64,000 bases of DNA from Thalassococcus halodurans (GCF_900108225.1 NZ_FNUZ01000001.1:434001-498000), one strand, 5' to 3'. Positions 9,448 to 18,686 are shown, counted from the stretch's first letter. Program-made: numbers and translations. The notes: generated from the sequence alone by a model not told the origin.

Positions 9448-10031
9448 TGGCAATGGATCCTAAAACAAAAACTGTCGCACAAACCGTAAGCCTCGTCCTT
9501 GTGATGGGTGCTTTGGCCTGGGCCTCGGTTCCGTTTTATGACTGGTTCTGTCGGGTCACGGGCTTTGGTGGTGCAACAGGCGTTGCCGAAGTCGCGTCGG
9601 ACGAAATTCTGGACCAGACAATCAAGGTGCGCTTCGACGCCAACGTCGAGCGCGGCATGGCGTGGGAATTCGAACCGGTCGACGCAGAGATCGAACTGCG
9701 CATCGGCGAACAGGGTCTGGCCTTTTACGAGGCGTACAATCCCACCGACAAGCCGATTGCCGGCCAAGCCAGCTATAACGTGGCCCCCTTCAGTGCAGGT
9801 GGCTACTTTAACAAGATCGAATGCTTCTGTTTCACCGAACAGGTTCTTATGCCTGGTGAACGCGTTCAGATGCCCGTTAGCTTTTTCGTCGACCCCGAGA
9901 TCGTAGATGATCCCGAGGCGAAATTTGCGAAGCGTATCACCCTGTCCTACACATTCTACGAGATCGACCTGCCCGAGGACATGCAGGCGGCTTTAACACC
10001 CGACCAAGATCCCGAGACCACAGTTAACTAA
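9447..10031 (+). CDS. ctaG: Cytochrome c oxidase assembly protein CtaG/Cox11
   Basis: Copper chaperone that delivers CuB to subunit I. The 194-residue protein has an N-terminal anchor (VAQTVSLVLVMGALAWASVPFYDWFC) and an immunoglobulin-like periplasmic domain containing the Cox11 copper motif CFCF (in NKIECFCFTEQ), plus the family block FFVDPEI. It begins on the last base of the preceding small gene's stop, so translation is probably coupled. Length and order are standard. Confidence 0.96.
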   Translation: MAMDPKTKTVAQTVSLVLVMGALAWASVPFYDWFCRVTGFGGATGVAEVASDEILDQTIKVRFDANVERGMAWEFEPVDAEIELRIGEQGLAFYEAYNPTDKPIAGQASYNVAPFSAGGYFNKIECFCFTEQVLMPGERVQMPVSFFVDPEIVDDPEAKFAKRITLSYTFYEIDLPEDMQAALTPDQDPETTVN

Positions 10032-10057
10032 TGCCTTCCAACGAGGGACCCTGAAAA

Positions 10058-10858
10058 ATGGCGCATGCAAAGAACCACGACTATCACATCCTGAGCCCAT
10101 CGATCTGGCCGCTTGTTGCGTCCGTATCCGCATTCATCATGCTGTTCGGCGCGGTGCTGTGGATGAAAGACTCCGGCCCCTGGATGTTCCTCATTGGCCT
10201 TATTGGCGTCCTCTACACCATGTTTGGTTGGTGGTCCGAGGTCATCGCAGAATCCAAAGTAGGCGACCACACACCGGTTGTCCGCATCGGTCTGCGTTAC
10301 GGCTTTATCCTGTTCATCATGTCCGAAGTGATGTTCTTCTTCGCATGGTTCTGGAGCTTCTTTAAGCACGCCATGTACCCGATGGGCCCGGAATCCCCGG
10401 CCGTTGACGGTGTTTGGCCGCCGGTTGGCATCGAAACTTTCGACCCATGGCACCTGCCCCTGATCAACACACTGATCCTGCTGTGCTCCGGTGCGGCGGC
10501 AACTTGGGCGCACCACGCTCTGGTTCACGAAAACAACCGTAAAGACATGAAGAACGGCCTGATCATCGCGATCGTTCTGGGTCTGATCTTTACTGCCTTC
10601 CAGGCCTACGAATACAGCCACGCTGCATTCGGCTTCTCGGGCAACATCTACGGTGCGAACTTCTTCATGGCGACAGGCTTCCACGGCATGCACGTCATCA
10701 TCGGTACCATCTTCCTGTTCATCTGCCTTCTGCGCCTGATGAAGGGTCACTTCACCCCCGAGAAGCACATCGGCTTCGAAGCGGCGGCTTGGTACTGGCA
10801 CTTTGTTGACGTTGTCTGGCTGTTCCTGTTCGCAGCTGTCTACGTCTGGGGTGGCTAA
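10058..10858 (+). CDS. coxC: Cytochrome c oxidase subunit III
   Basis: Seven-helix structural subunit of the aa3 oxidase (266 residues). It has the family N-terminus with [13 protein letters not shown], the [14 protein letters not shown] helix with the conserved Glu, and the C-terminal [24 protein letters not shown] site precedes the ATG by nine bases. Last gene of the core oxidase operon, since a clear terminator follows at 10901. Confidence 0.97.
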   Translation: MAHAKNHDYHILSPSIWPLVASVSAFIMLFGAVLWMKDSGPWMFLIGLIGVLYTMFGWWSEVIAESKVGDHTPVVRIGLRYGFILFIMSEVMFFFAWFWSFFKHAMYPMGPESPAVDGVWPPVGIETFDPWHLPLINTLILLCSGAAATWAHHALVHENNRKDMKNGLIIAIVLGLIFTAFQAYEYSHAAFGFSGNIYGANFFMATGFHGMHVIIGTIFLFICLLRLMKGHFTPEKHIGFEAAAWYWHFVDVVWLFLFAAVYVWGG

Positions 10859-10900
10859 GCCTAAGGCTTCCACCGGGCAACAGCCCCACACCAATTCCAA

Positions 10901-10926
10901 AAGCCCGCCACTTGGCGGGCTTTATG
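10901..10926 (+). terminator. Terminator after coxC
   Basis: Stem AAGCCCGCC/GGCGGGCTT with a 4-base loop, followed by a short T-rich run, 43 bases after the coxC stop. It separates the oxidase operon from surf1. Confidence 0.75.
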
Positions 10927-10982
10927 GTTGAAAAGGCCCGTCATCGGGCGATACACACCGCCAGACACGATCAAACCAATAT

Positions 10983-11678
10983 GTGTGCGCTTTGAACCGT
11001 ATTATCGTTCCTCTCCTTTTCGGCGTCATCGGAACCGCAATTCTGCTGTCACTGGGCACGTGGCAAATGCAGCGGCTTGAGTGGAAGCGCGGTATTCTGA
11101 ACGAGATCGAAACACGTATCGACGGCGCGCCTGAACCGCTGCCCACGATGATCGACCCGACCGAACAGAAATACCAACCTGTGTCCCTGTTCGGCGTCTA
11201 CGGCGATGGCGAGGTGCACGTGCTGGTTTCGGTCAAACGCCGCGGCGCTGGTTACCGCGTGATCGCACCGTTCATCACCGACACGGGCCGCACCGTTCTG
11301 GTCGATCGAGGATTTGTCGATCTGGAAGACAAAGACGCAATCCGCCGTCTGGGCGACACCGAAATTCTGGGCAACCTGCACTGGCCCGATGATCGCAACA
11401 GTTCGACCCCTGAAAACGACACCGCCAAGAACATCTGGTTCGCCCGTGACGTCGGCGCGCTGGCGGAAAAACTGGGCACCGAACCTTTGTTGGTCATCGC
11501 CAGACAGGAAACCCCCGCCGATCAAGGGATCATGCCCCTGCCCGTCTCGACCGAGGGCATTCCCAATGATCACCTGCAATACGCCATCACATGGTTTTCG
11601 CTTGCTGCGGTCTGGACGCTCATGACCGCTGTCTATATCGCTCGCACCATGCGTGCGCAGAAAGGACCCGAGCTATGA
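10983..11678 (+). CDS. SURF1 family cytochrome oxidase assembly protein
   Basis: SURF1 proteins help insert heme A into subunit I. The 231-residue protein has two membrane helices, one N-terminal (about 7-25) and one C-terminal (about 200-218). Family signatures are LGTWQMQRLEWK, PVSLFGVYGDGE and GYRVIAPFITDTGRTVLVDRGFV. I take GTG at 10983 as start; a TTG three codons later is possible. The stop overlaps the thrC ATG by four bases, joining an assembly factor to amino-acid biosynthesis in one transcript. Confidence 0.92.
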   Translation: MCALNRIIVPLLFGVIGTAILLSLGTWQMQRLEWKRGILNEIETRIDGAPEPLPTMIDPTEQKYQPVSLFGVYGDGEVHVLVSVKRRGAGYRVIAPFITDTGRTVLVDRGFVDLEDKDAIRRLGDTEILGNLHWPDDRNSSTPENDTAKNIWFARDVGALAEKLGTEPLLVIARQETPADQGIMPLPVSTEGIPNDHLQYAITWFSLAAVWTLMTAVYIARTMRAQKGPEL

Positions 11679-13066
11679 AATATGTCTCAACCCGCGGCTC
11701 CGCCCCGGTTCTGACTTTTGAAGATGCAATGCTGTCGGGCTTGGCCCGCGACGGCGGCCTTTATGTTCCGGAAACCATTCCGACGATGTCCGCCGACGAC
11801 ATCCGCGCGCTGCATGGCCTGAGCTATGAAGAAACCGCCTTCCGCGTGATGCGCCCCTTTGTTGGCGACAGCTTTAGCGACGAAACCTTTGGCGATCTGA
11901 TCAGCAAGGCCTACGCTGGTTTCGGCCACGGCGCCCGCGCGCCGCTGGTGCAACTGGCACCGGGTCATTTCCTGCTGGAACTGTTCCACGGCCCGACGCT
12001 TGCATTCAAAGACTTTGCGATGCAGCTGATCGGTCAGCTGTTCCAAGAGGCGCTGACACGCCGTGGCGAACGCGTCACCATCGTGGGCGCGACATCGGGC
12101 GACACAGGCTCCGCCGCGATCGAAGCCTTCAAAGGTCTGGATGCGGTAGACGTGTTCATCCTGTTCCCCCATGGCCGCGTGTCCGAAGTACAGCGCCGTC
12201 AGATGACCACGCCGTCGGAATCCAACGTGCACGCCATCGCACTGGACGGTCACTTTGACGATTGTCAGGCGCGTCTGAAGGACATGTTCAACCACTTCGA
12301 CTTCCGTGACGAGGTCCGCCTTGCGGGCGTGAACTCGATCAACTGGGCGCGGGTTCTTGCGCAGGTGGTCTATTACTTCTCGTCCGCCGTCAGCCTTGGC
12401 GCACCGGATCGAAAGGTCAGCTTTACTGTGCCTACAGGCAATTTCGGCGATATCTTTGCTGGCTACATTGCCAAAAAGATGGGGCTGCCGATTGACCGTC
12501 TGGTGGTTGCGACCAACCAGAACGACATTCTGCACCGCTGCCTGTCGACAGGTGGCTATGTGACTGACACCGTCACTCCGTCGATTTCGCCCTCCATGGA
12601 TATTCAGGTCAGCTCGAACTTCGAACGCGCCCTGTTTGATGCCTATGGCCGTGACGGAAATGCCGTGGCGCAATTGATGGACGAGTTGAAAAACGGTGGC
12701 GGCTTTAACGTCAGCCAAGGCGCGCTTCAGTCGCTGCGCGAACATTTCGACTCCGGCCGCGTGTCCGAGGAAGAAACGCTGGCGACCATTGCTATGGCAA
12801 ACCAGAGCATGGGCGAACTTCTGTGTCCGCATTCCGCCATCGGCGTGAAAGTGGCTGAAGACCAGCGCAACAGCGATACACCCATGATCACGCTGGCGAC
12901 GGCCCACCCCGCCAAGTTCCCCGAAGCGGTGGAAAAGGCCAGCGGTATCCGCCCCGACCTGCCCGAACGCATGGCCGATCTGTTCGACCGCGAAGAACGC
13001 GTCACACGCGCGGCCAACGACCTGACGGCACTGGAAACCCTTATCAAAGACCGGATCGCATCTTGA
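11675..13066 (+). CDS. thrC: Threonine synthase
   Basis: PLP enzyme that converts O-phosphohomoserine to threonine. The 463-residue protein starts with the family N-terminus MKYVSTRGSAPVLTFEDA. The PLP lysine is Lys112 in PTLAFKDFAMQ, and the phosphate-binding segment is ATSGDTGSAAIEAF. I chose the ATG at 11675 because conservation starts there and it overlaps the surf1 stop; the open frame extends upstream only inside surf1. Its TGA overlaps the TTG start of the following peptidase gene. Confidence 0.96.
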   Translation: MKYVSTRGSAPVLTFEDAMLSGLARDGGLYVPETIPTMSADDIRALHGLSYEETAFRVMRPFVGDSFSDETFGDLISKAYAGFGHGARAPLVQLAPGHFLLELFHGPTLAFKDFAMQLIGQLFQEALTRRGERVTIVGATSGDTGSAAIEAFKGLDAVDVFILFPHGRVSEVQRRQMTTPSESNVHAIALDGHFDDCQARLKDMFNHFDFRDEVRLAGVNSINWARVLAQVVYYFSSAVSLGAPDRKVSFTVPTGNFGDIFAGYIAKKMGLPIDRLVVATNQNDILHRCLSTGGYVTDTVTPSISPSMDIQVSSNFERALFDAYGRDGNAVAQLMDELKNGGGFNVSQGALQSLREHFDSGRVSEEETLATIAMANQSMGELLCPHSAIGVKVAEDQRNSDTPMITLATAHPAKFPEAVEKASGIRPDLPERMADLFDREERVTRAANDLTALETLIKDRIAS

Positions 13067-14325
13067 GCGTAGAAATCACAACCCTGTCGAACGGGTTCCG
13101 AATTGTTACTGAAAACATGCCAAGCTTGGAATCCGCTTCGCTTGGCATCTGGGTGACAGCCGGTGGGCGGCACGAACGGCCCGAACAGAACGGTATCGCG
13201 CATTTCCTTGAACATATGGCGTTCAAGGGCACCAAAACGCGCAGCGCGCTTCAGATCGCGGAAGAGATCGAAGATGTAGGCGGCTATATCAATGCCTACA
13301 CCTCGCGCGAGGTGACAGCCTATTACGCGCGTATTCTGGCGGCTGACTGTGGTCTGGCGCTGGATGTGATTTCCGACATCCTGTTGAACCCCGTGTTCGA
13401 CGCCAAAGAGATCGAGACCGAGCGCCATGTGATCCTGCAGGAAATCGGTCAGTCGCTGGATACGCCGGATGACATCATCTTCGACTGGCTTCAGGAAAAG
13501 GCCTATGCCGATCAGGCCATGGGACGCACGATCCTTGGCCCTTCCGAACGGGTGCAGGCCTTTGGCCGCGATGATCTGGCGGGTTTCGTCGATCAACACT
13601 ATGGCCCTGACCGTCTGATCCTGTCCGCCGCCGGTGCCGTGGATCACGACGAATTGGTTAAACAGGCCGAGGCGCTGTTTGGGCACCTCGCGCCACATGG
13701 CAACGACGAATGGGAACCTGCCCATTTCACGGGCGGCGAAACCCGTCATGACAAGGCGTTGGAACAAGCCCATTTCACGCTGGCTTTCGAAAGCCCCGGC
13801 TATCGCGACCCTGCCTTTTACACCGCGCAGATTTATACCACCGCTTTGGGTGGCGGCATGTCTTCGCGTTTGTTTCAGGAAATCCGAGAAAAGCGCGGCC
13901 TGTGCTATACGATCTTTGCCCAGTCCGGCGCCTATGCCGACACCGGCATGACGACGATCTATGCTGGTACCTCCGGTGAAGAGGTCGGCCAATTGGCCGA
14001 AATCACCATCGACGAGATGAAGCGCGCCGCACAGGACATGTCCGAGGCCGAGGTCAATCGCGCCCGTACCCAGATGAAGGCCGGTCTTCTGATGGGGCTA
14101 GAAAGCCCGTCATCGCGCGCCGAACGTCAGGCACGCATGCTGCAAATCTGGGGCAAGGTACCGCCGCTCGAAGACACCGTTGCCAAGATTGATGCGGTTA
14201 CTACCGACGACGTGCTGGCCTTTGGTGAAGACATGATCAGCAAGGCAAAGTCCGCGATGGCGCTTTATGGTCCTGTCGCTGATGCACCCACGCTGGATGC
14301 GCTGGAACAACGTCGGGTGGCCTGA
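13063..14325 (+). CDS. M16 family zinc peptidase (processing-peptidase-like)
   Basis: A 420-residue insulinase-family peptidase close to mitochondrial processing peptidase beta and bacterial PqqL/YmxG types. The inverted zinc motif HFLEH (His47, Glu50, His51) is intact, followed by MAFKGTKTRSA. The C-terminal half carries LGGGMSSRLFQEIREKRGL, the typical Arg/Tyr-containing block. The start is a TTG whose last two bases form the thrC TGA (TTGA); the encoded start SVEITTLSNGFRIVTE matches the family. No signal peptide is visible, so it is cytoplasmic or an unclassified export case. Confidence 0.93.
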   Translation: MSVEITTLSNGFRIVTENMPSLESASLGIWVTAGGRHERPEQNGIAHFLEHMAFKGTKTRSALQIAEEIEDVGGYINAYTSREVTAYYARILAADCGLALDVISDILLNPVFDAKEIETERHVILQEIGQSLDTPDDIIFDWLQEKAYADQAMGRTILGPSERVQAFGRDDLAGFVDQHYGPDRLILSAAGAVDHDELVKQAEALFGHLAPHGNDEWEPAHFTGGETRHDKALEQAHFTLAFESPGYRDPAFYTAQIYTTALGGGMSSRLFQEIREKRGLCYTIFAQSGAYADTGMTTIYAGTSGEEVGQLAEITIDEMKRAAQDMSEAEVNRARTQMKAGLLMGLESPSSRAERQARMLQIWGKVPPLEDTVAKIDAVTTDDVLAFGEDMISKAKSAMALYGPVADAPTLDALEQRRVA

Positions 14326-14909
14326 TGCTGGGAATGCGGCGCAAACTCCGGATCGAAACCGAGCGTTTGACGCTGCGCCCGCCTATGCACTCTGATTTCG
14401 GCCCTTGGACGGCCCTGCGTGCCGATAGTCGTGACTATCTGGTGCCGTGGGAACCGACATGGGCCGCAGATCATCTTAGCCGCAAGTCGTTCACCAACCG
14501 TGTCTACTGGGCCAGCCGGTCTATCGCATCAGGCAGCGCCATTCCGCTGTTCCTGATCCGCCGCGAAGACAACGCGCTGGTCGGTGCACTAACCTTGGAC
14601 AACATCCGTCGCGGCCCCGCGCAGTGCGGGACGTTGGGCTATTGGACAGGCCAACCGTTTGCCCGCCATGGGTATATGCGTGAAGCCATTCAGGCGATGG
14701 TGCACCACGCCTATGAAAAGCTGGACCTGTCCCGCATCGAAGCGGCTTGCCTGCCAGAAAACGTCGCCTCGCGCGCATTGCTGGAAAGCTCGGGCTTCAA
14801 ATACGAAGGCGTTGCGCAAAGCTATTTGCAGATCAACGGGCGCTGGCGGACCCATGTGCTTTATTCGTCGCTCCGGATGGACCGTCGCGGTCGAACCACC
14901 GTCGGCTGA
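14325..14909 (+). CDS. GNAT family N-acetyltransferase (RimJ/RimL type)
   Basis: A 194-residue acetyl-CoA-dependent N-acetyltransferase. It has the RimJ/RimL opening (RIETERLTLRPPMHSDF), the acetyl-CoA binding segment GYWTGQPFARHGYMREAIQ and the block IEAACLPENVASRALLESSGF. Substrate unknown: ribosomal protein N-termini or small molecules are possible. The ATG overlaps the peptidase stop by one base (TGATG), the fourth consecutive overlap in the surf1-thrC-peptidase-GNAT chain. An in-frame ATG at 14334 is the alternative start. Confidence 0.88.
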   Translation: MLGMRRKLRIETERLTLRPPMHSDFGPWTALRADSRDYLVPWEPTWAADHLSRKSFTNRVYWASRSIASGSAIPLFLIRREDNALVGALTLDNIRRGPAQCGTLGYWTGQPFARHGYMREAIQAMVHHAYEKLDLSRIEAACLPENVASRALLESSGFKYEGVAQSYLQINGRWRTHVLYSSLRMDRRGRTTVG

Positions 14910-14976
14910 TCAGCACACGGTTTTGTGAGGAACCAAGAGCACTGACAGGGCTACTCTTTATACAGGAGGTCCGGTC

Positions 14977-15810
14977 ATGCGTATTTCAGCACTTCTTACT
15001 TTCGTCTTTTCAACAGTCACCGCGCTGACAACCAGCGCACAAACAGATGACACGCGGCGCCCGTCCCATTGCATCGCCATTGCTGACGCCAATCCATGGA
15101 TGCAGTACGTTCACAAAGCGTCTTGGACGGACCCTGTGCCGGATTATTCGGTACGTCTTCACTACATCTCGCACGCCTCGTTCTTGCTGCAGACCCAAGG
15201 CGGGCTGAATGCCGTCACCGATTTCACCGGTTTCATCGGCAACACAACACTGATCCCCGATGTTGTCACGATGAACCACGCCCACGACACCCATTGGACA
15301 GCAAACCCCGATCCGGCCATCGCCCACCCGCTGAATGGCTGGGGCGAGTTTGGCAAAGGGATCGACCACTATCTTGATCTGGGTGAAATGCTGGTGCGCA
15401 ATGTGTCGACCGATATCAGATCCGGCTTTGGCGGGGTCGAGGAAAACGGCAATTCGATCTTTGTGTTCGAGGTCGAAGGCTTGTGCATCGGTCATCTGGG
15501 CCACCTGCACCATGAACCGAACGACGAACAATACGCGGCTTTGGGCCGGTTGGACGTGTTGATGGTTCCTGTCGACGGCGGCTTTACCATGGAACGTGCG
15601 GCCATGATCCGCGTGATCGAACGCCTGAAAAGCCGGATCATTATTCCGATGCACTGGTTCAGCGGCATGGCCCTGACCAGCTTCCTGAACGACGTCTCGG
15701 ATGAATTCGTCATCCTGCGCGATGGCCGCAGCAGCCTTGAAGTCTCTCTGGCGACCCTGCCCGACCGCCCGACAATTATCGTTCTCGAACCGCAGTGGCT
15801 GTCAGATTAA
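14977..15810 (+). CDS. Exported metallo-beta-lactamase-fold hydrolase
   Basis: A 277-residue protein with a signal peptide (MRISALLTFVFSTVTALTTSA) and a beta-lactamase-fold domain of the UlaG-like class. Metal-ligand candidates are His in HASFLLQT, the MNHAHDTHW block (in place of the usual HxHxDH), HLGHLHHEP, an Asp in VDGG, and a late MHW. A very strong AGGAGGT ribosome-binding site precedes the ATG. It is preceded by 67 non-coding bases, so it is probably its own unit. The reaction cannot be named; the export signal suggests a periplasmic substrate. Confidence 0.85.
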   Translation: MRISALLTFVFSTVTALTTSAQTDDTRRPSHCIAIADANPWMQYVHKASWTDPVPDYSVRLHYISHASFLLQTQGGLNAVTDFTGFIGNTTLIPDVVTMNHAHDTHWTANPDPAIAHPLNGWGEFGKGIDHYLDLGEMLVRNVSTDIRSGFGGVEENGNSIFVFEVEGLCIGHLGHLHHEPNDEQYAALGRLDVLMVPVDGGFTMERAAMIRVIERLKSRIIIPMHWFSGMALTSFLNDVSDEFVILRDGRSSLEVSLATLPDRPTIIVLEPQWLSD

Positions 15811-15824
15811 CTACAGCTTGGGTT

Positions 15825-15840
15825 GCCCGAAATATCGGGC
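15825..15840 (+). terminator. Small hairpin after the hydrolase gene
   Basis: Six-bp perfect stem GCCCGA/TCGGGC with a 4-base loop, 15 bases after the stop. There is no T run, so it is a weak terminator at best. Confidence 0.35.
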
Positions 15841-15876
15841 TAAGTGAAAGGGACCACCGAATAAGGAATTCCCGCT

Positions 15877-17304
15877 GTGCCCCTGAACCCTGCATCTGAC
15901 GCGTTTCTGGAAACCCTGACCAAAGCACTGCCCGCCGATACGATCCGCGAGGCCGAGCCGCGTTTTCAGGAAGAACCGCGCGGTCGCTGGACGGGTGCCG
16001 CCACACACGTCGCCATGCCCCGCACGACAGAAGAGGTCGCGACGCTGGTCAAGCTGGCGAATGAAGCGCAGGTCGGTCTTGTGCCCTATGGTGGCGGCAC
16101 GGGGTTGGTCGGCGGCCAGATTGCACCGTCCGAAGTGACGAAGCCCCTGTTGGTGTCGCTGGAACGGATGACGAAAATCCGTGCGGTCTATCCGGATGAA
16201 AACGTTCTGGTGGCAGAAGCAGGCGCTATCCTAAGCACCATTCAGGACGCCGCCGTGGACGTTGATCGCCTGTTCCCGCTGTCACTCGCATCCGAGGGAT
16301 CGGCCCGTATCGGCGGGTTGCTTGCCACGAACGCAGGCGGCGTGAACGTGCTGCGCTACGGCAATGCCCGTGAACTGTGCCTCGGGCTTGAGGCCGTTCT
16401 GCCCAACGGCGAAATCTGGCACGGGCTTAAACGCCTGCGCAAAGACAACACAGGATATGACCTGCGCAATCTGCTGATCGGGGCGGAAGGCAGCCTTGGT
16501 ATCATCACTGCCGCCAGCCTGCGGCTATCACCGCGCCCCGCAAAGACCGGCACAGCGATGTTGGTGGTTTCGGACCCCACCGCCGCCCTATCGCTTCTGT
16601 CTCTCGCGCGTTCGACCTTTGGCGAAACCATCAGCGCGTTTGAATTGATGCACCGCACGGGCATGGATTTTCTGGCAGAAACCCTGCCGGAGGTCCGCCT
16701 GCCGTTTGCAGACATCCCTGAATGGACTGTTCTGATCGAAATCGGCGTGTCAGGCGGGCTTGATCCGCAAGAGGCGCTGGAAACCCTGTTCGGCGAAGCG
16801 TTGGAGCAAGAGCTGGTCTCGGACGGGCTGATTGCCCAGTCGGAACAGCAGGCACAGGATTTCTGGGCCGTGCGCGAACGCATTCCCGAAGCAAACCGCA
16901 TGATCGGCGCTGTGTCGTCGCACGACATCTCGATCCCGTTGTCGGCGATCCCGGCGTTTATCCCCGAAGGCATCAAACGGCTGGAAGCGGTCGGCGCGTT
17001 CCGTGTGAACTGCTTTGGTCACGTGGGTGACGGCAACCTGCACTATAATGTGTTCCCTGCACCGGGGCATTCGCGGGCCGAGCATGAACACCAAAGAGAC
17101 GACATCAAACGCGTAATCCACGATCTGGTGCACGAAATGGACGGATCGGTCAGCGCCGAACACGGCATTGGCCGCCTGAAGGTCAAAGATCTGGAACGCT
17201 ACGGTGATCCCGCCAAGCTGTCAGCGATGCGCGCCATCAAGGCCGCACTTGACCCCAAGGGCATCATGAACCCCGGTGCCGTCCTGCGCGAAGGCACTTA
17301 CTGA
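15877..17304 (+). CDS. FAD-linked 2-hydroxyacid dehydrogenase (GlcD / D-2-hydroxyglutarate dehydrogenase-like)
   Basis: A 475-residue flavoprotein of the VAO/GlcD family that oxidises a D-2-hydroxy acid (lactate, glycolate or 2-hydroxyglutarate). The FAD-binding segment has GLVPYGGGTGLVGGQ and SLASEGSARIGGLLATNAGG; the C-terminal substrate/metal block is GHVGDGNLHYNVFPAPG. It ends with the SAEHGIG motif typical of the family. GTG start at 15877 with AAGGAA upstream. D-2-hydroxyglutarate is the product of HglS (33359-34735 here), so this gene is a candidate for the next step, although it is 17 kb away. It converges on the lytic transglycosylase gene with a 7-base overlap. Confidence 0.88.
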   Translation: MPLNPASDAFLETLTKALPADTIREAEPRFQEEPRGRWTGAATHVAMPRTTEEVATLVKLANEAQVGLVPYGGGTGLVGGQIAPSEVTKPLLVSLERMTKIRAVYPDENVLVAEAGAILSTIQDAAVDVDRLFPLSLASEGSARIGGLLATNAGGVNVLRYGNARELCLGLEAVLPNGEIWHGLKRLRKDNTGYDLRNLLIGAEGSLGIITAASLRLSPRPAKTGTAMLVVSDPTAALSLLSLARSTFGETISAFELMHRTGMDFLAETLPEVRLPFADIPEWTVLIEIGVSGGLDPQEALETLFGEALEQELVSDGLIAQSEQQAQDFWAVRERIPEANRMIGAVSSHDISIPLSAIPAFIPEGIKRLEAVGAFRVNCFGHVGDGNLHYNVFPAPGHSRAEHEHQRDDIKRVIHDLVHEMDGSVSAEHGIGRLKVKDLERYGDPAKLSAMRAIKAALDPKGIMNPGAVLREGTY

Positions 17305-18146
17305 GAGACGTTGAACACGCAGCCGTCTGACAACAGCATCGGCTGCGTGCGACACAATCCGCGCGCTGTTTCGTAAGCGGCAAGAACCTTGGGCACGTAA
17401 TCACGGGTTTCAACAAAAGGCGGCACGCCATCGTTGGACCCGATCGAATTCTCGCCCGCGTTATACCCCGCCAGAACAAGGATCGGATCGCCTTCGAACT
17501 TCTTCATCAGAAAGTCGAGGAAAGCGATTCCGCCTTTGATATTGTCAGAGGCATCCATTGCGTTCGAAACCCCGAACCGCTCCGCCGTCGCGGGCATAAG
17601 CTGCATCAACCCCTGCGCACCTGCGGAGCTGACGGCATCCACGCGGCCACCGGATTCAACAACCATGACAGCCAACGCCAGAGCAGGCGATACATCTGTC
17701 CCCACACTATGGCGCAGCAGATCGACACCGTAGCGGGCGGCGATATCCTGAATGTCTTGCAGGCGGGGCGCGGTCACAGCGGCCCCTTCCGGACCGGATC
17801 GCAGCGCGACAAGCGCCGGATCAAGCCTATGAGGACCGGTATCTTCCAAACCAGACGACACAACATTCCAATACCACGCGTATCGCGCATCACCCGCAGT
17901 GGGCGTTTTGGGCGTGGCCGTCGCAGCCGCAACGGGCACAGCGTTTGAAACCGGCGGCGGCGCGACAGCGGGATTCGCACGCGGAGCGATCTGTACATTG
18001 ATACGTTTCGTCGCGCCTGCCTTGGGCGGTTTTACACGCTTTGCGGAAAACTCGGGAAACGACGACGCCTCTTGGGCGACAACGGCTGCCGGTGAAACGC
18101 TAGAAAGCAGCAGCACCGCAGCGGCGATCCATGAGATAGGTTTCAT
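17298..18146 (-). CDS. Lytic murein transglycosylase (SLT domain)
   Basis: A 282-residue periplasmic enzyme that cleaves peptidoglycan glycan strands. A signal peptide (MKPISWIAAAVLLLSSVSPAAVVAQ) and a Pro/Ala-rich linker (about 38-85) precede the SLT domain (about 130-260). Catalytic Glu164 is in VVESGGRVDAVSS, with GAQGLMQLMPATAERFG and LAGYNAGENS as further signatures. It is divergent from the flp pilin gene over a 348-base gap, so it may open the wall for the Tad machine; that link is an inference from position. Confidence 0.92.
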   Translation of the reverse strand: MKPISWIAAAVLLLSSVSPAAVVAQEASSFPEFSAKRVKPPKAGATKRINVQIAPRANPAVAPPPVSNAVPVAAATATPKTPTAGDARYAWYWNVVSSGLEDTGPHRLDPALVALRSGPEGAAVTAPRLQDIQDIAARYGVDLLRHSVGTDVSPALALAVMVVESGGRVDAVSSAGAQGLMQLMPATAERFGVSNAMDASDNIKGGIAFLDFLMKKFEGDPILVLAGYNAGENSIGSNDGVPPFVETRDYVPKVLAAYETARGLCRTQPMLLSDGCVFNVSQ

Positions 18147-18195
18147 TCTTAAAGACTGCCTCGTTATCTTTTGCTCATATTGTACATCAACTTAC

Positions 18196-18215
18196 GATTT
18201 CGCGCATCATACGCC
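18196..18215 (+). promoter_or_regulatory. Element shared by two tad units (copy A)
   Basis: GATTTCGCGCATCATACGCC matches AATTTCGCGCATCATCCGTC at 20193 in 17 of 20 positions. Copy A lies 280 bases before flp and 50 bases from the transglycosylase start. No other copy was spotted in the window. Confidence 0.4.
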
Positions 18216-18314
18216 CTTAGATTGTGTCAAAACGAACCAAATTTGCCTCAATCCAAGGCCTTTCACACTAGCCCACCTCGAAAGATACATTTTTATTCTT
18301 TTATTTTCAGTAAC

Positions 18315-18343
18315 TTGCGAAAAAACCTGCTCGAAAGTTAAAT
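18315..18343 (+). promoter_or_regulatory. Predicted sigma-70-type promoter of flp
   Basis: TTGCGA at 18315-18320, a 17-base spacer and TTAAAT at 18338-18343 in an AT-rich stretch. This would give a leader of about 145 bases containing an imperfect direct repeat (18409-18433 and 18442-18461, CGCAGCGA...TGAGAGA). The gap 18147-18494 otherwise holds no gene that I can support. Confidence 0.35.
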
Positions 18344-18494
18344 TTTTTTGGAATCGCTTAATTCAGGCCCAATTCTTGCCGGAATCAGAAGGCCATATAG
18401 CGACATACCGCAGCGATGCAGGGATGTGAGAGACCCCGGAACGCAGCGACGCGGTGAGAGAACAGAGTAAACTTGTAAATTTACGGAGACTACC

Positions 18495-18686
18495 ATGATC
18501 AAGTTCATCAAAAACTTCCGCGCAGACGAAGACGGCGCTGTAACTGTAGACTGGGTTGTTCTGACAGCTGCTGTTGTTGGTCTGGCCGTTGCTGCTTACA
18601 CCACAATCGAAGACAACTCCAAGGCCCTGGCTGGCTTCACCGGTGCTGCGATCATGGGCGAAAACGACGGTTTCTCGAAAGAATAA
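18495..18686 (+). CDS. flp: Flp-type (type IVb) major pilin
   Basis: A 63-residue prepilin of the Tad system. A short basic leader (MIKFIKNFRADEDG) ends in the Gly cleaved by the prepilin peptidase. The hydrophobic core AVTVDWVVLTAAVVGLAVAA then begins the mature pilin. The canonical Flp residues Glu5-Tyr6 are Asp5-Trp6 here. A polar C-terminus (IEDNSKALAGFTGAAIMG) follows. Separated from downstream genes by two hairpins, which fits a major pilin needed in excess. The GGAG site lies eight bases before the ATG. Confidence 0.9.
   Translation: MIKFIKNFRADEDGAVTVDWVVLTAAVVGLAVAAYTTIEDNSKALAGFTGAAIMGENDGFSKE

Noticed and set aside
12727-13992. Minus-strand frame of 421 codons over thrC and the M16 peptidase
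   Set aside because: Both genes on the other strand have clear catalytic motifs; this frame has none.
17899-18429. Plus-strand frame of 176 codons crossing the transglycosylase start and the flp upstream gap
   Set aside because: The first half is antisense to the transglycosylase and the rest is low-quality AT-rich translation; better read as regulatory DNA.
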